A stretch of DNA of 64,000 nt from Eubacterium sp. MSJ-33. GTDB lineage: Bacteria; Bacillota; Clostridia; Lachnospirales; Lachnospiraceae. Shown piece after piece: positions 26,835 through 36,611 of this stretch. Positions within the stretch are counted from its first letter, which is position 1; the number at the start of each line of letters is the position of its first letter. A program made the translations under genes and the position numbers. Location: positions 1,749,001 through 1,813,000 of the forward strand of contig NZ_CP076562.1 in assembly GCF_022174665.1 (NCBI RefSeq), written 5' to 3'. The notes beneath the pieces were generated by a model that ran no database searches, was not told where the DNA came from, and worked only from the letters and a program-made list of their open reading frames with translations.

Positions 26835-27875
26835 TTACTGCAGACCTGCTTCCTTCTTCGCAAGTACAAGGTCATGTTCCGCCATAATCGCACACAACTC
26901 TTCGTAACTTGTCTTCTGTGGATTCCAGCCAAGCACAGTCTTTGCCTTTGTCGGATCTCCCCACAGATTTACTACATCTGTCGGACGGAACCACTGCGGA
27001 TTAACACATACAAGCATCTTACCTGTCTTCTTGTCATAGCCCTTCTCATCCATGCCTTCGCCCTTCCACTCAAGCTCGATGCCATCATGTGCGAATGCAA
27101 GTGTCGTGAACTCACGAACTGTATGCTGTACACCGGTTGCAATAACGAAATCATCCGGTATATCCTGTTGCAGAATCAGCCACATACATTCTACATAATC
27201 CTTTGCATAACCCCAGTCTCGCAGTGAATCCAGATTACCAAGTTCCAGATGATCCTGTAAACCACATGCGATACGTCCAGCTGCTAGCGTGATTTTTCTC
27301 GTTACAAAATTCTCACCACGTCTCTCAGATTCATGGTTGAACAGGATACCATTGCACGCGAACATACCATATGCTTCGCGGTATTCCTTCATCATCCAGA
27401 AACCATACTGCTTTGCCACTGCGTATGGGCTGTAAGGATGGAACGGGGTCTTTTCGTTCTGTGGACACTCCTCCACCTTTCCGTATAACTCAGAAGTTGA
27501 TGCCTGGTAGATACGACAAGTTTTATCGAGCCCCAGCATGTGTACTGCTTCAAGGATACGAAGAACGCCAAGTGCATCTACATCTCCTGTATACTCTGCA
27601 GCATCAAAACTGACACCCACATGGCTCTGTGCGGCCAGATTATAGATTTCATCTGGACGAACCTCATTTACAATACGAATAATGCTTGAAGAGTCTGATA
27701 GATCTCCATCATGCAAAGTGATTGAATTTGTCGCAATCAGGTGATCGATACGCTCTGTCGTCGATACGGAAGAACGACGTACAATACCATGTACCTCGTA
27801 ACTCTTCTCAAGCAGAAACTCTGCAAGGTAAGAACCATCCTGTCCTGTAATGCCTGTAATAAGTGCTCTCTTCAT
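26835..27875 (-). CDS. gmd: GDP-mannose 4,6-dehydratase
   Basis: A 346-residue dehydratase that converts GDP-D-mannose to GDP-4-keto-6-deoxy-D-mannose with bound NADP. It begins [19 protein letters not shown], with the cofactor loop and the [14 protein letters not shown] arginine motif typical of Gmd. The active-site Thr/Glu is in STSELYGKV and the Tyr/Lys in [28 protein letters not shown] is the family's dimer/nucleotide segment. An AAGGAG lies 11 nt upstream. Its product is passed to the reductase encoded next. The guanylyltransferase making GDP-mannose is two genes upstream. Confidence 0.97.
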   Translation of the reverse strand: MKRALITGITGQDGSYLAEFLLEKSYEVHGIVRRSSVSTTERIDHLIATNSITLHDGDLSDSSSIIRIVNEVRPDEIYNLAAQSHVGVSFDAAEYTGDVDALGVLRILEAVHMLGLDKTCRIYQASTSELYGKVEECPQNEKTPFHPYSPYAVAKQYGFWMMKEYREAYGMFACNGILFNHESERRGENFVTRKITLAAGRIACGLQDHLELGNLDSLRDWGYAKDYVECMWLILQQDIPDDFVIATGVQHTVREFTTLAFAHDGIELEWKGEGMDEKGYDKKTGKMLVCVNPQWFRPTDVVNLWGDPTKAKTVLGWNPQKTSYEELCAIMAEHDLVLAKKEAGLQ

Positions 27876-27962
27876 CTTCGTTTAATCTCCTTATTTTTTA
27901 TTCCTATAGTATTTATGCTTGTGAATACTTATATTCTTGTTCGCTTCTCTGGTGTTTCCCTT

Positions 27963-28925
27963 CTAACAACGAATCTTCAATACTTCCGTATTTCCCTGAA
28001 TCCTGCATCTTCCACTTCCTGCAAGCAGGAACAGACAATCGCCTTTCACGAAAGACTCCTGATTACCGTTGCTATCGCGTAACGTACCGTGTCCTTCCAG
28101 ACACAGAATAACCTGAAACGATGCATCGTTTACCTCAAACCCGCAGATTGGCTGCACATGGATGCGTTCCGTCTCAAAATATTTGCACATACACAGAATC
28201 TCCCTGGCGCATCCCGGTTCGTACTGTATCATACGGGACGGTTCGTTTTTCTCGGTCAGTGCCTCCATATTCATGACACGAACCGCCTTGTCAAAATGTA
28301 GTTCCCGCTTCTTTCCATTCTTATCCACGCGGTTATAATCATATACTCTGTATGTGACATTCGAGCTCTCCTGAATCTCCGCAACCAGAATCCCAGCGCC
28401 GATTCCATGTACGGTTCCTGCCGGCACGAACACAACATCGCCTTTCTCCACATACTGCTTATGCAGATGCTTATCAAGTGTTCCTTTTTCCACTGCCTGA
28501 CGCAGGATCTCTTCTGTTACCGGATGTTCGAATCCGTATATAAGATGTGCTCCCGGTTCTGCATCGAGCACATACCACATCTCTGTCTTGCCATTCTGAT
28601 GTTCATACTCCCGTGCATAGGCATCATCCGGATGTACTTGCACAGAGAGATCCTTCTTCGCATCAATAAACTTCACCAGAATCGGGAATTCCTGTCCTTG
28701 CGGGATCTTCGTTCCCATATATTCCGGATGTTCATCCAGAACATCGGCCAAAGTTTTTCCATCGTACTCGCCACCGACAACAACACTTGGACCGTCCGGA
28801 TGCACAGAACACTCCCATGTCTCCGCAAGAGGAGATAATGGAATATTCTTCTTATATTCTGTATTCAGCCGGTTTCCTCCCCACAGGTAATCCTTACCGA
28901 CCGGTCTCAACTTCAGGATTCCCAT
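27963..28925 (-). CDS. manA: Mannose-6-phosphate isomerase, type I (short Firmicutes form)
   Basis: A 320-residue zinc enzyme interconverting fructose 6-phosphate and mannose 6-phosphate. It has GTKIPQGQEFPILVKFIDA, then the metal ligands in VQVHPDDAYA and GKTEMWYVL, and the catalytic region GTVHGIGAGI with AEIQESSNVTYRVYDYNR. The length matches the Bacillus-type ManA rather than the ~400-residue enterobacterial form. The ATG lies just after the manC stop, with a GAGG in the overlap region. Together with manC, gmd, rmd and a phosphomannomutase it completes the path from fructose 6-phosphate to GDP-D-rhamnose. Confidence 0.95.
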   Translation of the reverse strand: MGILKLRPVGKDYLWGGNRLNTEYKKNIPLSPLAETWECSVHPDGPSVVVGGEYDGKTLADVLDEHPEYMGTKIPQGQEFPILVKFIDAKKDLSVQVHPDDAYAREYEHQNGKTEMWYVLDAEPGAHLIYGFEHPVTEEILRQAVEKGTLDKHLHKQYVEKGDVVFVPAGTVHGIGAGILVAEIQESSNVTYRVYDYNRVDKNGKKRELHFDKAVRVMNMEALTEKNEPSRMIQYEPGCAREILCMCKYFETERIHVQPICGFEVNDASFQVILCLEGHGTLRDSNGNQESFVKGDCLFLLAGSGRCRIQGNTEVLKIRC

Positions 28926-28926
28926 A

Positions 28927-30240
28927 CTATTCTACCTCGTATTTCTTCTTATCACTGACACTGATCTCTTCACCGAGCTGTACCTCAATCATACTAATAT
29001 CAGTCTTCGCAGTTACCATATGCTTACAGCCAGCTGCAATCGTCACAACATCTCCAGCCTTAAGATCCTGTTCCATCCCTTCCACATAGGCGGTACCAGT
29101 ACCTCTAACAACTGTCCATACTTCGTTTCTGTAATCATGGCTATGATAACTCATACTCTCGCCCGCACGAATTGTTACCTTCACTGTCATTGATCCTGTC
29201 TGGACATCCATAACCTCATATGTGCCCCATGATTTTTCTTCAAACATTGGTACATTATCCAATTTTTCAACGTATGGTTTCATATGTCCGCTGCGTTCTT
29301 TATCAGATACCAGAATTCCATCTCCGCTTGCAGCAATCACCATATTCTTACAGCCCATACATATAATCGGAATTGAAAGCTCATTGACAACCTGTGTATT
29401 CTCACAGGTTTCATCCATAATCACATTTCCCTTGGTCGGCTCTGCCATAACCTCTGCCATCATATTCCATGTTCCGACATCTTTCCAATCTCCATTATAT
29501 CGGAGTACCTGAATACTATTCTCTTTCTCTACGACTGCATAATCAAAGCTGATTTTTGTCAAAGTGTCATATTTTGCATATAAATCTCTATAATCCACAA
29601 AGTCAATCATGCTATGTGCTTTATCAAGCAAATACCCCAGTCGAAATGCGAACACGCCTCCATTCCACAAAGCACTTTGGTCTATATACTTCTTCGCAGT
29701 CTCTGTATCCGGTTTTTCTTTAAATTCCTTCACACCACTTACATCATCCCCACTTTGAGGAATAATGTAACCGTATTTTTCACTTGGATAAGTGGGCTCT
29801 ATTCCCATCAATGTCAGATTTGCAGCTCCGGTTTCAACAAGTTCACCCATCTTTTGCACAGCCTCATAATAGCTGTTCTCTACATATGGATCCACCGGAC
29901 AGACTGCTACGCTCTCCTCTCGTGACACATGCAGTTCATCGTACAAATATGTTGCTGCAAGCGCAATCGCAGGAAATGTATCACGTCTGCAAGGTTCCAC
30001 ACATATTGATGCTTTCTCCCCAAGCTGATTCTTAATAGCACTTGCCTGTGATTTACTTGTTGCGATCGTTACCTTTGCCTTCGCATCCACGGTTGTAATC
30101 TGACGATACACACGCTGTACCATTGATTCATAATTCCCATTATCATCTTTAAACAGTTTTACAAACTGTTTGCTTCGCACATCATTGGATAGTGGCCACA
30201 AACGTTTTCCACTTCCTCCAGATAATAAAATAATATTCAT
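28927..30240 (-). CDS. manC: Mannose-1-phosphate guanylyltransferase with C-terminal cupin
   Basis: A 437-residue enzyme forming GDP-mannose from GTP and mannose 1-phosphate. The nucleotidyltransferase signature LSGGSGKRLWPLS is followed by KQFVKLF. The central part holds the FKEKPD sugar-phosphate motif and WNGGVFAF. Residues ~325-437 form a cupin domain related to type II phosphomannose isomerase (YHSHDYRNEVWTVVRG, AGCKHMV). A separate manA follows, so isomerase activity need not reside here. AAGGAGG precedes the ATG at 30240. Confidence 0.95.
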   Translation of the reverse strand: MNIILLSGGSGKRLWPLSNDVRSKQFVKLFKDDNGNYESMVQRVYRQITTVDAKAKVTIATSKSQASAIKNQLGEKASICVEPCRRDTFPAIALAATYLYDELHVSREESVAVCPVDPYVENSYYEAVQKMGELVETGAANLTLMGIEPTYPSEKYGYIIPQSGDDVSGVKEFKEKPDTETAKKYIDQSALWNGGVFAFRLGYLLDKAHSMIDFVDYRDLYAKYDTLTKISFDYAVVEKENSIQVLRYNGDWKDVGTWNMMAEVMAEPTKGNVIMDETCENTQVVNELSIPIICMGCKNMVIAASGDGILVSDKERSGHMKPYVEKLDNVPMFEEKSWGTYEVMDVQTGSMTVKVTIRAGESMSYHSHDYRNEVWTVVRGTGTAYVEGMEQDLKAGDVVTIAAGCKHMVTAKTDISMIEVQLGEEISVSDKKKYEVE

Positions 30241-30291
30241 TTGATCCTCCTTCGTTTAATCTAATATCTTATTTCTTAAACATCTTTACAT

Positions 30292-31053
30292 TTACTGTTG
30301 TTGATATATATAATACCCGTGCATAGAGCATACCATACTATACCCATAATTATCAAGCATACCCAAACCACTATCTGTAGGAAGTATAATATAGTTTGCC
30401 CCCATCTGCCTAGCCAATTCCGTAAATCTCTGCGGATCTCCAATTCCGGTTCTCGCCATCTGAATAAGTTCCAACATCTCTGCATCCACAATTGGCAATA
30501 TATATGTATCTGCATCTCTGCCATAAAGCATTTTTATACGTCCATCATATTGCCTGATATAACAATACAATTCTTCTGGTGCAAGAATCGTCGAATCCTC
30601 ATCGCGTTCTGAAATCCAATGTGTTATATCAACCGCTGCCTGCGGCAGTTTATGCGCATTTTCTGCTTTTACATATACCCCTTCCTGACGATATATATTA
30701 TCTCCACTAAACATAATCAAGCCTGCACACGCCAAAACAATGGCACATTTTAGCCATTGTTGCTTTACCACGCATGCTAAATCAACAACAGCAACTCCAA
30801 TTACTAGAATCACCGGTATCATCCAAAGCATTCTCCAGAAAGCATACTTGATCAATTTGAGCCACACATGTCCATACAACCATGGATTGAGAATCACAAG
30901 CATCAACAGAACAGATGGATACACAAGCATCTGTCTCAATTTTCCCCCTCTGAAGCACAAATATATTATTCCAACAAAATACATATAGATGATAGGGCTA
31001 TGATTAAAATATTGCTGTATATAATTATATATCTCTGTAATCCATATACTCAT
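30292..31053 (-). CDS. C-terminal half of a split membrane glycosyltransferase (DUF6077-like)
   Basis: The 253 residues begin with four hydrophobic helices (YMYFVGIIYLCFRGG, LMLVILNPWLYG, then FWRMLWMIPVILVIG) and end in a ~120-residue soluble domain. The coding frame is identical to that of the 361-residue gene upstream. Only a TAA and three codons (GGA ACA ATT) lie between them. Joined, they make about 618 residues, the size and topology of full DUF6077-type membrane proteins, whose middle contains an FWR-type motif as here. An AAGGAA 6-7 nt before ATG 31053 would allow re-initiation, so two subunits could still be made. I read it as one gene split by a stop codon. Confidence 0.7.
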   Translation of the reverse strand: MSIWITEIYNYIQQYFNHSPIIYMYFVGIIYLCFRGGKLRQMLVYPSVLLMLVILNPWLYGHVWLKLIKYAFWRMLWMIPVILVIGVAVVDLACVVKQQWLKCAIVLACAGLIMFSGDNIYRQEGVYVKAENAHKLPQAAVDITHWISERDEDSTILAPEELYCYIRQYDGRIKMLYGRDADTYILPIVDAEMLELIQMARTGIGDPQRFTELARQMGANYIILPTDSGLGMLDNYGYSMVCSMHGYYIYQQQ

Positions 31054-31062
31054 AATTGTTCC

Positions 31063-32148
31063 TTACTTAATAAACATATAAGATAATCCATAAACAATTG
31101 TCGGGAGGCAGCTTAATGCAAGATATGGTATTTTTTTCCATCTTCTTTTTATAACAGTGAACCACAATCCCATTACGCCAATCATAATTCCCGAGAAAAA
31201 TATACCCATTCCTGACATCAAACACATAGCCATGCCCGTCAGCATCAAACCTATGTATTCCCGCACATATCCCTCATCCTTATATAGCTTTATCAATAGA
31301 TAAGTTAGAAATGGAATGAGCATGCCTGCTACCACAGCCTTTCCCTGCCAAATTCTTACTATCGTAAAATATGACTGATTGTATACACTCTGCCCAAAAG
31401 ACATGTTTAATACGGCTATAATAATTACCAACATAATTGATTTAATTTTTTCGCCAAATAATAATTGTCCAATAAGATAATACGACGCATATCCCATGGC
31501 AAGGAGAAGCGGCGGATACACGGTGTGTGCAAGAACGGTAGGATATATTCCTATCAATTTGCTTATCATTGCCAAATATATTGACCATGGGGAACTTACA
31601 TCCTTTGTTAACTCTCCTACCCAAGCGCCCATATAATTACCATTTGCCGGATTGGTAAGAAACATGGTTCCATATTCATATGCATCAACTGCGTTCACCA
31701 CAAATCTGGAATCATCGTTATCTATATGCATACAGAATATATATTTATAACATTGATATCCTACGATTGCCAATGCAACCAACATCATTATCACAAAGCA
31801 AATTGTATCTTGTTTGTTTGCATGTCTCATTACCCGCGCATTTAAAAATCGACGTTCCGATTTTTTTTTACGCAAATACATATACCCTGCCACCAACGCA
31901 ATAACTATTAAAGATATCCATAATATAGTCACTACAATCAATCGACTTTTGGCTATTATAAGCGGAACAGCAACTAGTTGAAAAGCTGCCCACATAACCA
32001 CTTGCCCACAAATAAAAATATAACATATATCTGACAATACATCATTCTTATTTAATTTAAATTGGTATGATTCAAATATTACATATCCTAAAGCCAATGG
32101 CATAGCAACCATAATGATTATAATTTTGATAAATTCAATTAATATCAT
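31063..32148 (-). CDS. N-terminal half of a split membrane glycosyltransferase (DUF6077-like)
   Basis: A 361-residue polytopic protein with about nine hydrophobic segments. The large loop after helix 4 contains CMHIDNDDSRFV, the acidic motif expected of GT-C-like enzymes, and NPANGNYMGAWVGELTKD. The protein stops abruptly at TAA 31063-31065 inside a hydrophobic stretch (VYGLSYMFIK). The same frame then continues as the next gene. Ribosome site AAGGG lies 8 nt before ATG 32148, and the gene starts 11 bp after the sugar transferase. A role in extending or decorating the lipid-linked glycan is likely. Family naming is tentative. Confidence 0.7.
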   Translation of the reverse strand: MILIEFIKIIIIMVAMPLALGYVIFESYQFKLNKNDVLSDICYIFICGQVVMWAAFQLVAVPLIIAKSRLIVVTILWISLIVIALVAGYMYLRKKKSERRFLNARVMRHANKQDTICFVIMMLVALAIVGYQCYKYIFCMHIDNDDSRFVVNAVDAYEYGTMFLTNPANGNYMGAWVGELTKDVSSPWSIYLAMISKLIGIYPTVLAHTVYPPLLLAMGYASYYLIGQLLFGEKIKSIMLVIIIAVLNMSFGQSVYNQSYFTIVRIWQGKAVVAGMLIPFLTYLLIKLYKDEGYVREYIGLMLTGMAMCLMSGMGIFFSGIMIGVMGLWFTVIKRRWKKIPYLALSCLPTIVYGLSYMFIK

Positions 32149-32158
32149 ATCGATACCC

Positions 32159-33577
32159 TTATCTTCCGCCCTCTTTAAAAACTGTAATCACCGTTTTAAA
32201 AAGAATCTTTATATCTAAAGTCAAACTCCAGTTATCTATATACTGCAAATCCATCTTAACAACATCTTCAAAATCTGTCACGGTATTTCTTCCATACGCC
32301 TGCCACATTCCGGTTATTCCCGGTTTCATGGTCAGTCTTCTCCTGTGATGTCCAGCATATTGTTTGAATTCATCAATCGTTGGAGGCCTGGTTCCAACCA
32401 GACTCATATCTCCTTTCAGCACATTGATAAACTGTGGCAGTTCATCAATACTCGTCTTTCGCAAAAAGCTTCCAACTCTTGTAATACGCTGATCATTTGT
32501 GATTTTAAACATAGGCCCCTGCATTTCATTTTCTGCTTTCAGATCTTTCTTTCGATCTTCTGCATCCATATACATAGAACGGAATTTATAAATGTTGAAA
32601 TATCTGCCACCTTTACCAACTCGGCGCTGTTTGAAAAATACCGGTCCCGGGGAATCAATCTTTATCGCAATAGCAACAAATGGCAGGCAAATCAGCATAA
32701 TGCAAAGGCCAACCAATCCACCTACGATATCTGCTGCACGTTTTACAAACAATTTTTTATATGCAAACAGACGATGCGCAAATGTAGCAACAGTACTTCC
32801 ACCCAACGTACCAAGAGCTACGTCAAAGTCAGAGAACGTGTCAAGCAAATCAATTCTGATATGTACGGTTATTCCCATATCCTCTAATTCCATGATTAAA
32901 GGGCGCAGGCTTTCGACCTTTTCATAATCAATATCAATATATACTTCGTCTGCGACACCCAATCTGATGTATTCCATCATCGTTTCAGCCGAAGCAACAA
33001 CCGGTACACCATCTATATTCTGGCCTACCATATTTTGATCTATAATTATAAATGCATCCAGACGGCGCATCCAATCAGACTCGTCTTTTTTCAGTGCCAA
33101 ATCTCGCTCTGCCCTGTCACTTCTTGTGATGACCAGCATTCGGATTGCATTTGCACTTTTGTTGTGATTAATCAGCATTCTCTTTATCACAATTCTGGTA
33201 ACATATATTGTGATAATGGCAAATACAAAGGTAATAACATATACACCTCGCGGAAACAGCTCATCTTTTCTACGAAGCAGCTCGTAGATTGCAATAATAC
33301 ACGCATAGAAGATTTCTTTTTTTACCACGGACTTCAGTTCGAGCAGATATCCGCGTCCCGTGAAATCATCTGAATCTGTATCTATAATTGCAAGCAGAAT
33401 ATATGACACAAATATAGTCAGTGTATTATCCCGCATCTGATTCATGGCAAATGCACCATCAAAACCTTTATAACACCATAGCCATATATATCCTGCAACA
33501 TAGAAAGATACAACTGTACATATCAGATCTGAAAAAAACAATATGAAATTCTGTATTCTTTCCTTTGTCTGAACCAT
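32159..33577 (-). CDS. Polyprenyl-phosphate sugar-1-phosphate transferase (WbaP/WcaJ type)
   Basis: A 472-residue initiating enzyme that transfers a sugar 1-phosphate from a nucleotide sugar to undecaprenyl phosphate. Four N-terminal helices (about 10-130) are followed by a Rossmann-like soluble part and a further membrane segment. The conserved catalytic domain covers about 270-472 (FFKQRRVGKGGR, YKFRSM, SIDELPQFINVLKGDMSLVG, RPPTIDEF, KPGITGMWQAYGRN). It is the only initiator of this class in the window, so it may prime one or both glycans. AGAGG lies upstream of ATG 33577. Confidence 0.95.
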   Translation of the reverse strand: MVQTKERIQNFILFFSDLICTVVSFYVAGYIWLWCYKGFDGAFAMNQMRDNTLTIFVSYILLAIIDTDSDDFTGRGYLLELKSVVKKEIFYACIIAIYELLRRKDELFPRGVYVITFVFAIITIYVTRIVIKRMLINHNKSANAIRMLVITRSDRAERDLALKKDESDWMRRLDAFIIIDQNMVGQNIDGVPVVASAETMMEYIRLGVADEVYIDIDYEKVESLRPLIMELEDMGITVHIRIDLLDTFSDFDVALGTLGGSTVATFAHRLFAYKKLFVKRAADIVGGLVGLCIMLICLPFVAIAIKIDSPGPVFFKQRRVGKGGRYFNIYKFRSMYMDAEDRKKDLKAENEMQGPMFKITNDQRITRVGSFLRKTSIDELPQFINVLKGDMSLVGTRPPTIDEFKQYAGHHRRRLTMKPGITGMWQAYGRNTVTDFEDVVKMDLQYIDNWSLTLDIKILFKTVITVFKEGGR

Positions 33578-33632
33578 TAATTTAGCCTCTTGTATTTTAC
33601 CCTATTTTTTTCAAAAAACATAGAATAACTCA

Positions 33633-34727
33633 TTAATTTATAAATTCTTCTATTTGCTTCTTCATACAAGCAGAAACATCCCCACCATGCATATATTCTT
33701 CCGACCATTCTACAATCTTTTCCATAGTTTCTTGCATATGCCAGGTTGGTTTCCAATTAAATACTGATTTTATCTTTGAGCAATCCAGTTTCAAAAAGTT
33801 AGCCTCATGTGGGCCACCATCATACTGATTTATCCATTCTGCTGTATATGTACCATCTGTATTATTTTCATTCCATGTTTTACAGAACAGGTCCACCAAA
33901 TCACCCGTTGTCCAACAATCCTCATCATCCGGTCCAACATTGTAGCTTCCTGCCAGGGAAATATCTTTATATTGTTCCTGCGCAATCATCAGATATGTTA
34001 CAACCGGTTCCAATACATGCTGATATGGCCTGGTAGAAAATGGATTTCGGACAATGATTTTTTTCTCAGCAGCTACCGCTCTAATGCAATCCGGTATGAT
34101 TCTATCCTTTGCAAAATCACCTCCGCCTATAACATTTCCTGCCCGGCAGGTTGTTATGGCGATTTCACGTCCATCTTCCATTTTACCGGTTTCTCCACCA
34201 AAAAAGGAATTTTTATAGCTGCTTGTAACCAATTCCGAACAGGATTTTGAGTTTGAATATGGATCATATCCATTTAATTCTTCATTTTCGCGATATCCCC
34301 ACTGCCATTCTCTGTTCAAATACACCTTGTCTGTTGTTACATTCACAAACGACCGAACAGAAGGAGTCTTTCTGATACATTCTAAGACATTCACCGTTCC
34401 CATCACATTCGTCTCATAAGTATATACCGGATTCTTATAAGATTCCCTGACGATTGGCTGCGCTGCCATATGAATTACAATCTCCGGCTGCGTTTCTTCA
34501 AACACTTCCATCAGATGATCCAGATCCCGAATATCTCCCTCTACAGAATTCATCCCATCACCAACTTTACAAAGTTCAAATAAGCTTGGTTCTGTTGGTG
34601 CGGGCAGTGCATACCCTGTCACTTCTGCCCCCATCATGATAAGCAGCTTACACATCCACGTTCCTTTAAATCCTGTATGTCCTGTAACAAGTACCTTTTT
34701 CCCTCTATAAAATGTTTGATCAAGCAT
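33633..34727 (-). CDS. rfbG: CDP-glucose 4,6-dehydratase
   Basis: A 364-residue SDR dehydratase making CDP-4-keto-6-deoxy-D-glucose, the entry to CDP-3,6-dideoxyhexoses. It shows YRGKKVLVTGHTGFKGTW, the phrase HMAAQPIVRESY, the active-site TTDKVYLN, the Tyr/Lys in DPYSNSKSCSELV, and RAGNVIGGGDFAKDRIIPD, all characteristic of RfbG. The frame extends upstream, but GAAGGAG lies 7 nt before ATG 34727, so that start is used. It overlaps the GT2 gene end by 8 bp. Substrate comes from the cytidylyltransferase at 42435-43214, and its product goes to RfbH. Confidence 0.95.
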   Translation of the reverse strand: MLDQTFYRGKKVLVTGHTGFKGTWMCKLLIMMGAEVTGYALPAPTEPSLFELCKVGDGMNSVEGDIRDLDHLMEVFEETQPEIVIHMAAQPIVRESYKNPVYTYETNVMGTVNVLECIRKTPSVRSFVNVTTDKVYLNREWQWGYRENEELNGYDPYSNSKSCSELVTSSYKNSFFGGETGKMEDGREIAITTCRAGNVIGGGDFAKDRIIPDCIRAVAAEKKIIVRNPFSTRPYQHVLEPVVTYLMIAQEQYKDISLAGSYNVGPDDEDCWTTGDLVDLFCKTWNENNTDGTYTAEWINQYDGGPHEANFLKLDCSKIKSVFNWKPTWHMQETMEKIVEWSEEYMHGGDVSACMKKQIEEFIN

Positions 34728-35682
34728 TTTTTTCTCCTTCACTTTCTTCATCAAAATTCAATCGTTCTTCCTCTATGACTAACGGTCTATGCATCATACG
34801 TTTATTGATACTAAGCACATACTCTCCCATTAAGCCTATGAAAAACAACTGTACCGATCCCAACACACATACTGCCAGCAATATCGGTGCTGTACCAGCA
34901 GAAAAACTATCCCAGTTGACCAGTTTCAATATCAAATACACAAGAGCAACCACCAGACTTAACCCCGACATAACAAATCCCATAATTGTGGCAATTCGCA
35001 ATCCGGCTTTCGTATAAGATGTGAAACTAAGCATCGCCGCATCATACAAAGTCGCCCAGTTGTTATGTGTCTTTCCGGCCTTTCGTTTCTGTTGTTCATA
35101 TGGTATGTCCACCCGTTTATATCCGAGTTCCGCTACAATTCCACGCAGAAAAGGGGTCGAATCATCTAAATTCTTCAAGACATCTATAAAACTCTTGTCA
35201 TACAGTCCAAAGCCTGTAAAATGCTCAATCTGCTCCACATCAGAAAGCTTTTTAATCATTTTATAATAACAGGTTCTTAGGAATCGCATGATTTTATTTT
35301 CTTTACTGGTTGTCTTAATCGCACAGACAATTTTCGCACCATTCTCCCATTCCTTGACAAGTTGGGGAATCATTTCAACCGGATCCTGAAAATCACAACA
35401 CAGGCAGATCGTACAATCTCCGGTTGTATGGCACATACCATAATAAGGAGAGTTGAACTGTCCAAAATTTTTGGCATTAAAAATTGCACGCACTTTTTTA
35501 TTTTTTTGACACATCTCCCGCAAATATATTCGCGTCTTGTCTTTAGAATCATTATCTATAAACAAAATTTCATAATCATATCCCGGCAAAGACTTTGTTA
35601 TTTCGTCAATCACCGCTTTACAGATTTCTCTTACATTGTCTTCCTCATTATAACAAGGAATCATAACACTAAGCTTCTTCAT
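34720..35682 (-). CDS. GT2 glycosyltransferase with two C-terminal TM helices (ArnC/GtrB-like)
   Basis: A 320-residue protein: SVMIPCYNEEDNV, then FIDNDSKDKTR, then the metal-site region CLCCDFQDP near residue 95 and GFGLYDK further on. Hydrophobic helices follow at about 230-255 and 265-295. This is the layout of enzymes loading a sugar on polyprenyl phosphate. AAGGGG lies upstream of the ATG, and the 5' end overlaps the reductase gene by 14 bp. It sits inside the CDP-deoxysugar block, so it may use that sugar and pass it to one of the GT-C membrane proteins. That link is inference. Confidence 0.88.
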   Translation of the reverse strand: MKKLSVMIPCYNEEDNVREICKAVIDEITKSLPGYDYEILFIDNDSKDKTRIYLREMCQKNKKVRAIFNAKNFGQFNSPYYGMCHTTGDCTICLCCDFQDPVEMIPQLVKEWENGAKIVCAIKTTSKENKIMRFLRTCYYKMIKKLSDVEQIEHFTGFGLYDKSFIDVLKNLDDSTPFLRGIVAELGYKRVDIPYEQQKRKAGKTHNNWATLYDAAMLSFTSYTKAGLRIATIMGFVMSGLSLVVALVYLILKLVNWDSFSAGTAPILLAVCVLGSVQLFFIGLMGEYVLSINKRMMHRPLVIEEERLNFDEESEGEKNA

Positions 35683-36601
35683 AGGATAACCCCTTTTTCA
35701 TCCATTCTATTGTTTTACCAATTCCCTCTTCAAAAGAGGTCTTGGGTTGAAATTTTGTATCTTTATATAATCTGTCTATATCTGCGCATAGATACATGAC
35801 CTGCTTATCTGCATATGGTATTTCTCCGAATCCAAGTTCCTGATTTGGATCTACCTGATCCCGCATCGTCTCAACATATTGTCGAAGCGGTTGTGCCTTA
35901 CCACCTCCAAGGCAATAAACCCCAATTGCTTTCTCGCTAACTCCAACTAGATATAATGCTTCAGCAGCATCCTTAGAATATAGATAATCCCACTGTTGTT
36001 CACCAGCCGTGAGTGCCGGTCTGTGACCCTGAAGCAAGCTTTTTATGGTTGATGATATCATGGAATTCTCATTATCATATGGCCCATATACGCTCAACAC
36101 TCGAACCCACACCGGCCTCATCGCAAGCTGTTCACACAAAATCCGACTCATCTGCCCGGCACATAACTTTGCTATTCCATATCCATTCTCCGGAAATACA
36201 GGTGTTTGTTCATTTAACTTTCCTTCATACCGTCCATACTCCGCCTGTGATCCAACTCCCACGAACATGTTGCATCCCAACCGATGAGCCAGTTTAACCG
36301 CATCCAGTGTATATTGAACATTTTTTAACTGCATCTGCATATCATTCCTGCCTGCGCCCATCGTAGCTGCCCAGCCCAGATGATAGAAGACATCACACGC
36401 CTGTATGTTATCAGTATTTATATCACCCAATTCACTCAAATCACAATCGATCAGATGCACGAGCTCATGCTTTGGAATCCGATTATTTCTCTTGGAATTC
36501 TTATGCACGAACGCAAGAACTTCTACATTTTCCTCTATGCATTTTTCTATTAATGCAATACCGATTGCCCCTGTGACTCCTGTTACTGCCACTCGTTTCA
36601 T
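35669..36601 (-). CDS. NAD(P)-dependent SDR reductase/epimerase of the CDP-deoxysugar block
   Basis: A 310-residue extended-SDR protein. It has AVTGVTGAIG, the mid-chain YHLGWAATMG, a Ser-containing GVGSQAEYGRYEG, the Tyr/Lys pair in ENGYGIAKLCAG and RVLSVYGPYDN. Its position beside rfbG/rfbH and the ThDP enzyme suggests it performs the last reduction of a CDP-4-keto sugar or of the branched keto product, analogous to abequose/paratose synthases or to YerF. Which sugar it acts on cannot be told. The ribosome site TAGGTGA lies 7 nt before ATG 36601. Confidence 0.82.
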   Translation of the reverse strand: MKRVAVTGVTGAIGIALIEKCIEENVEVLAFVHKNSKRNNRIPKHELVHLIDCDLSELGDINTDNIQACDVFYHLGWAATMGAGRNDMQMQLKNVQYTLDAVKLAHRLGCNMFVGVGSQAEYGRYEGKLNEQTPVFPENGYGIAKLCAGQMSRILCEQLAMRPVWVRVLSVYGPYDNENSMISSTIKSLLQGHRPALTAGEQQWDYLYSKDAAEALYLVGVSEKAIGVYCLGGGKAQPLRQYVETMRDQVDPNQELGFGEIPYADKQVMYLCADIDRLYKDTKFQPKTSFEEGIGKTIEWMKKGLSYEEA

Positions 36602-36611
36602 ATGTTATCAC

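Noticed and set aside
33578..33632. T-run/A-run hairpin between rfbG and the sugar transferase gene
   Set aside because: The stem is almost entirely A-T with a mismatch and no GC core, and is unlikely to terminate transcription inside a tight operon.
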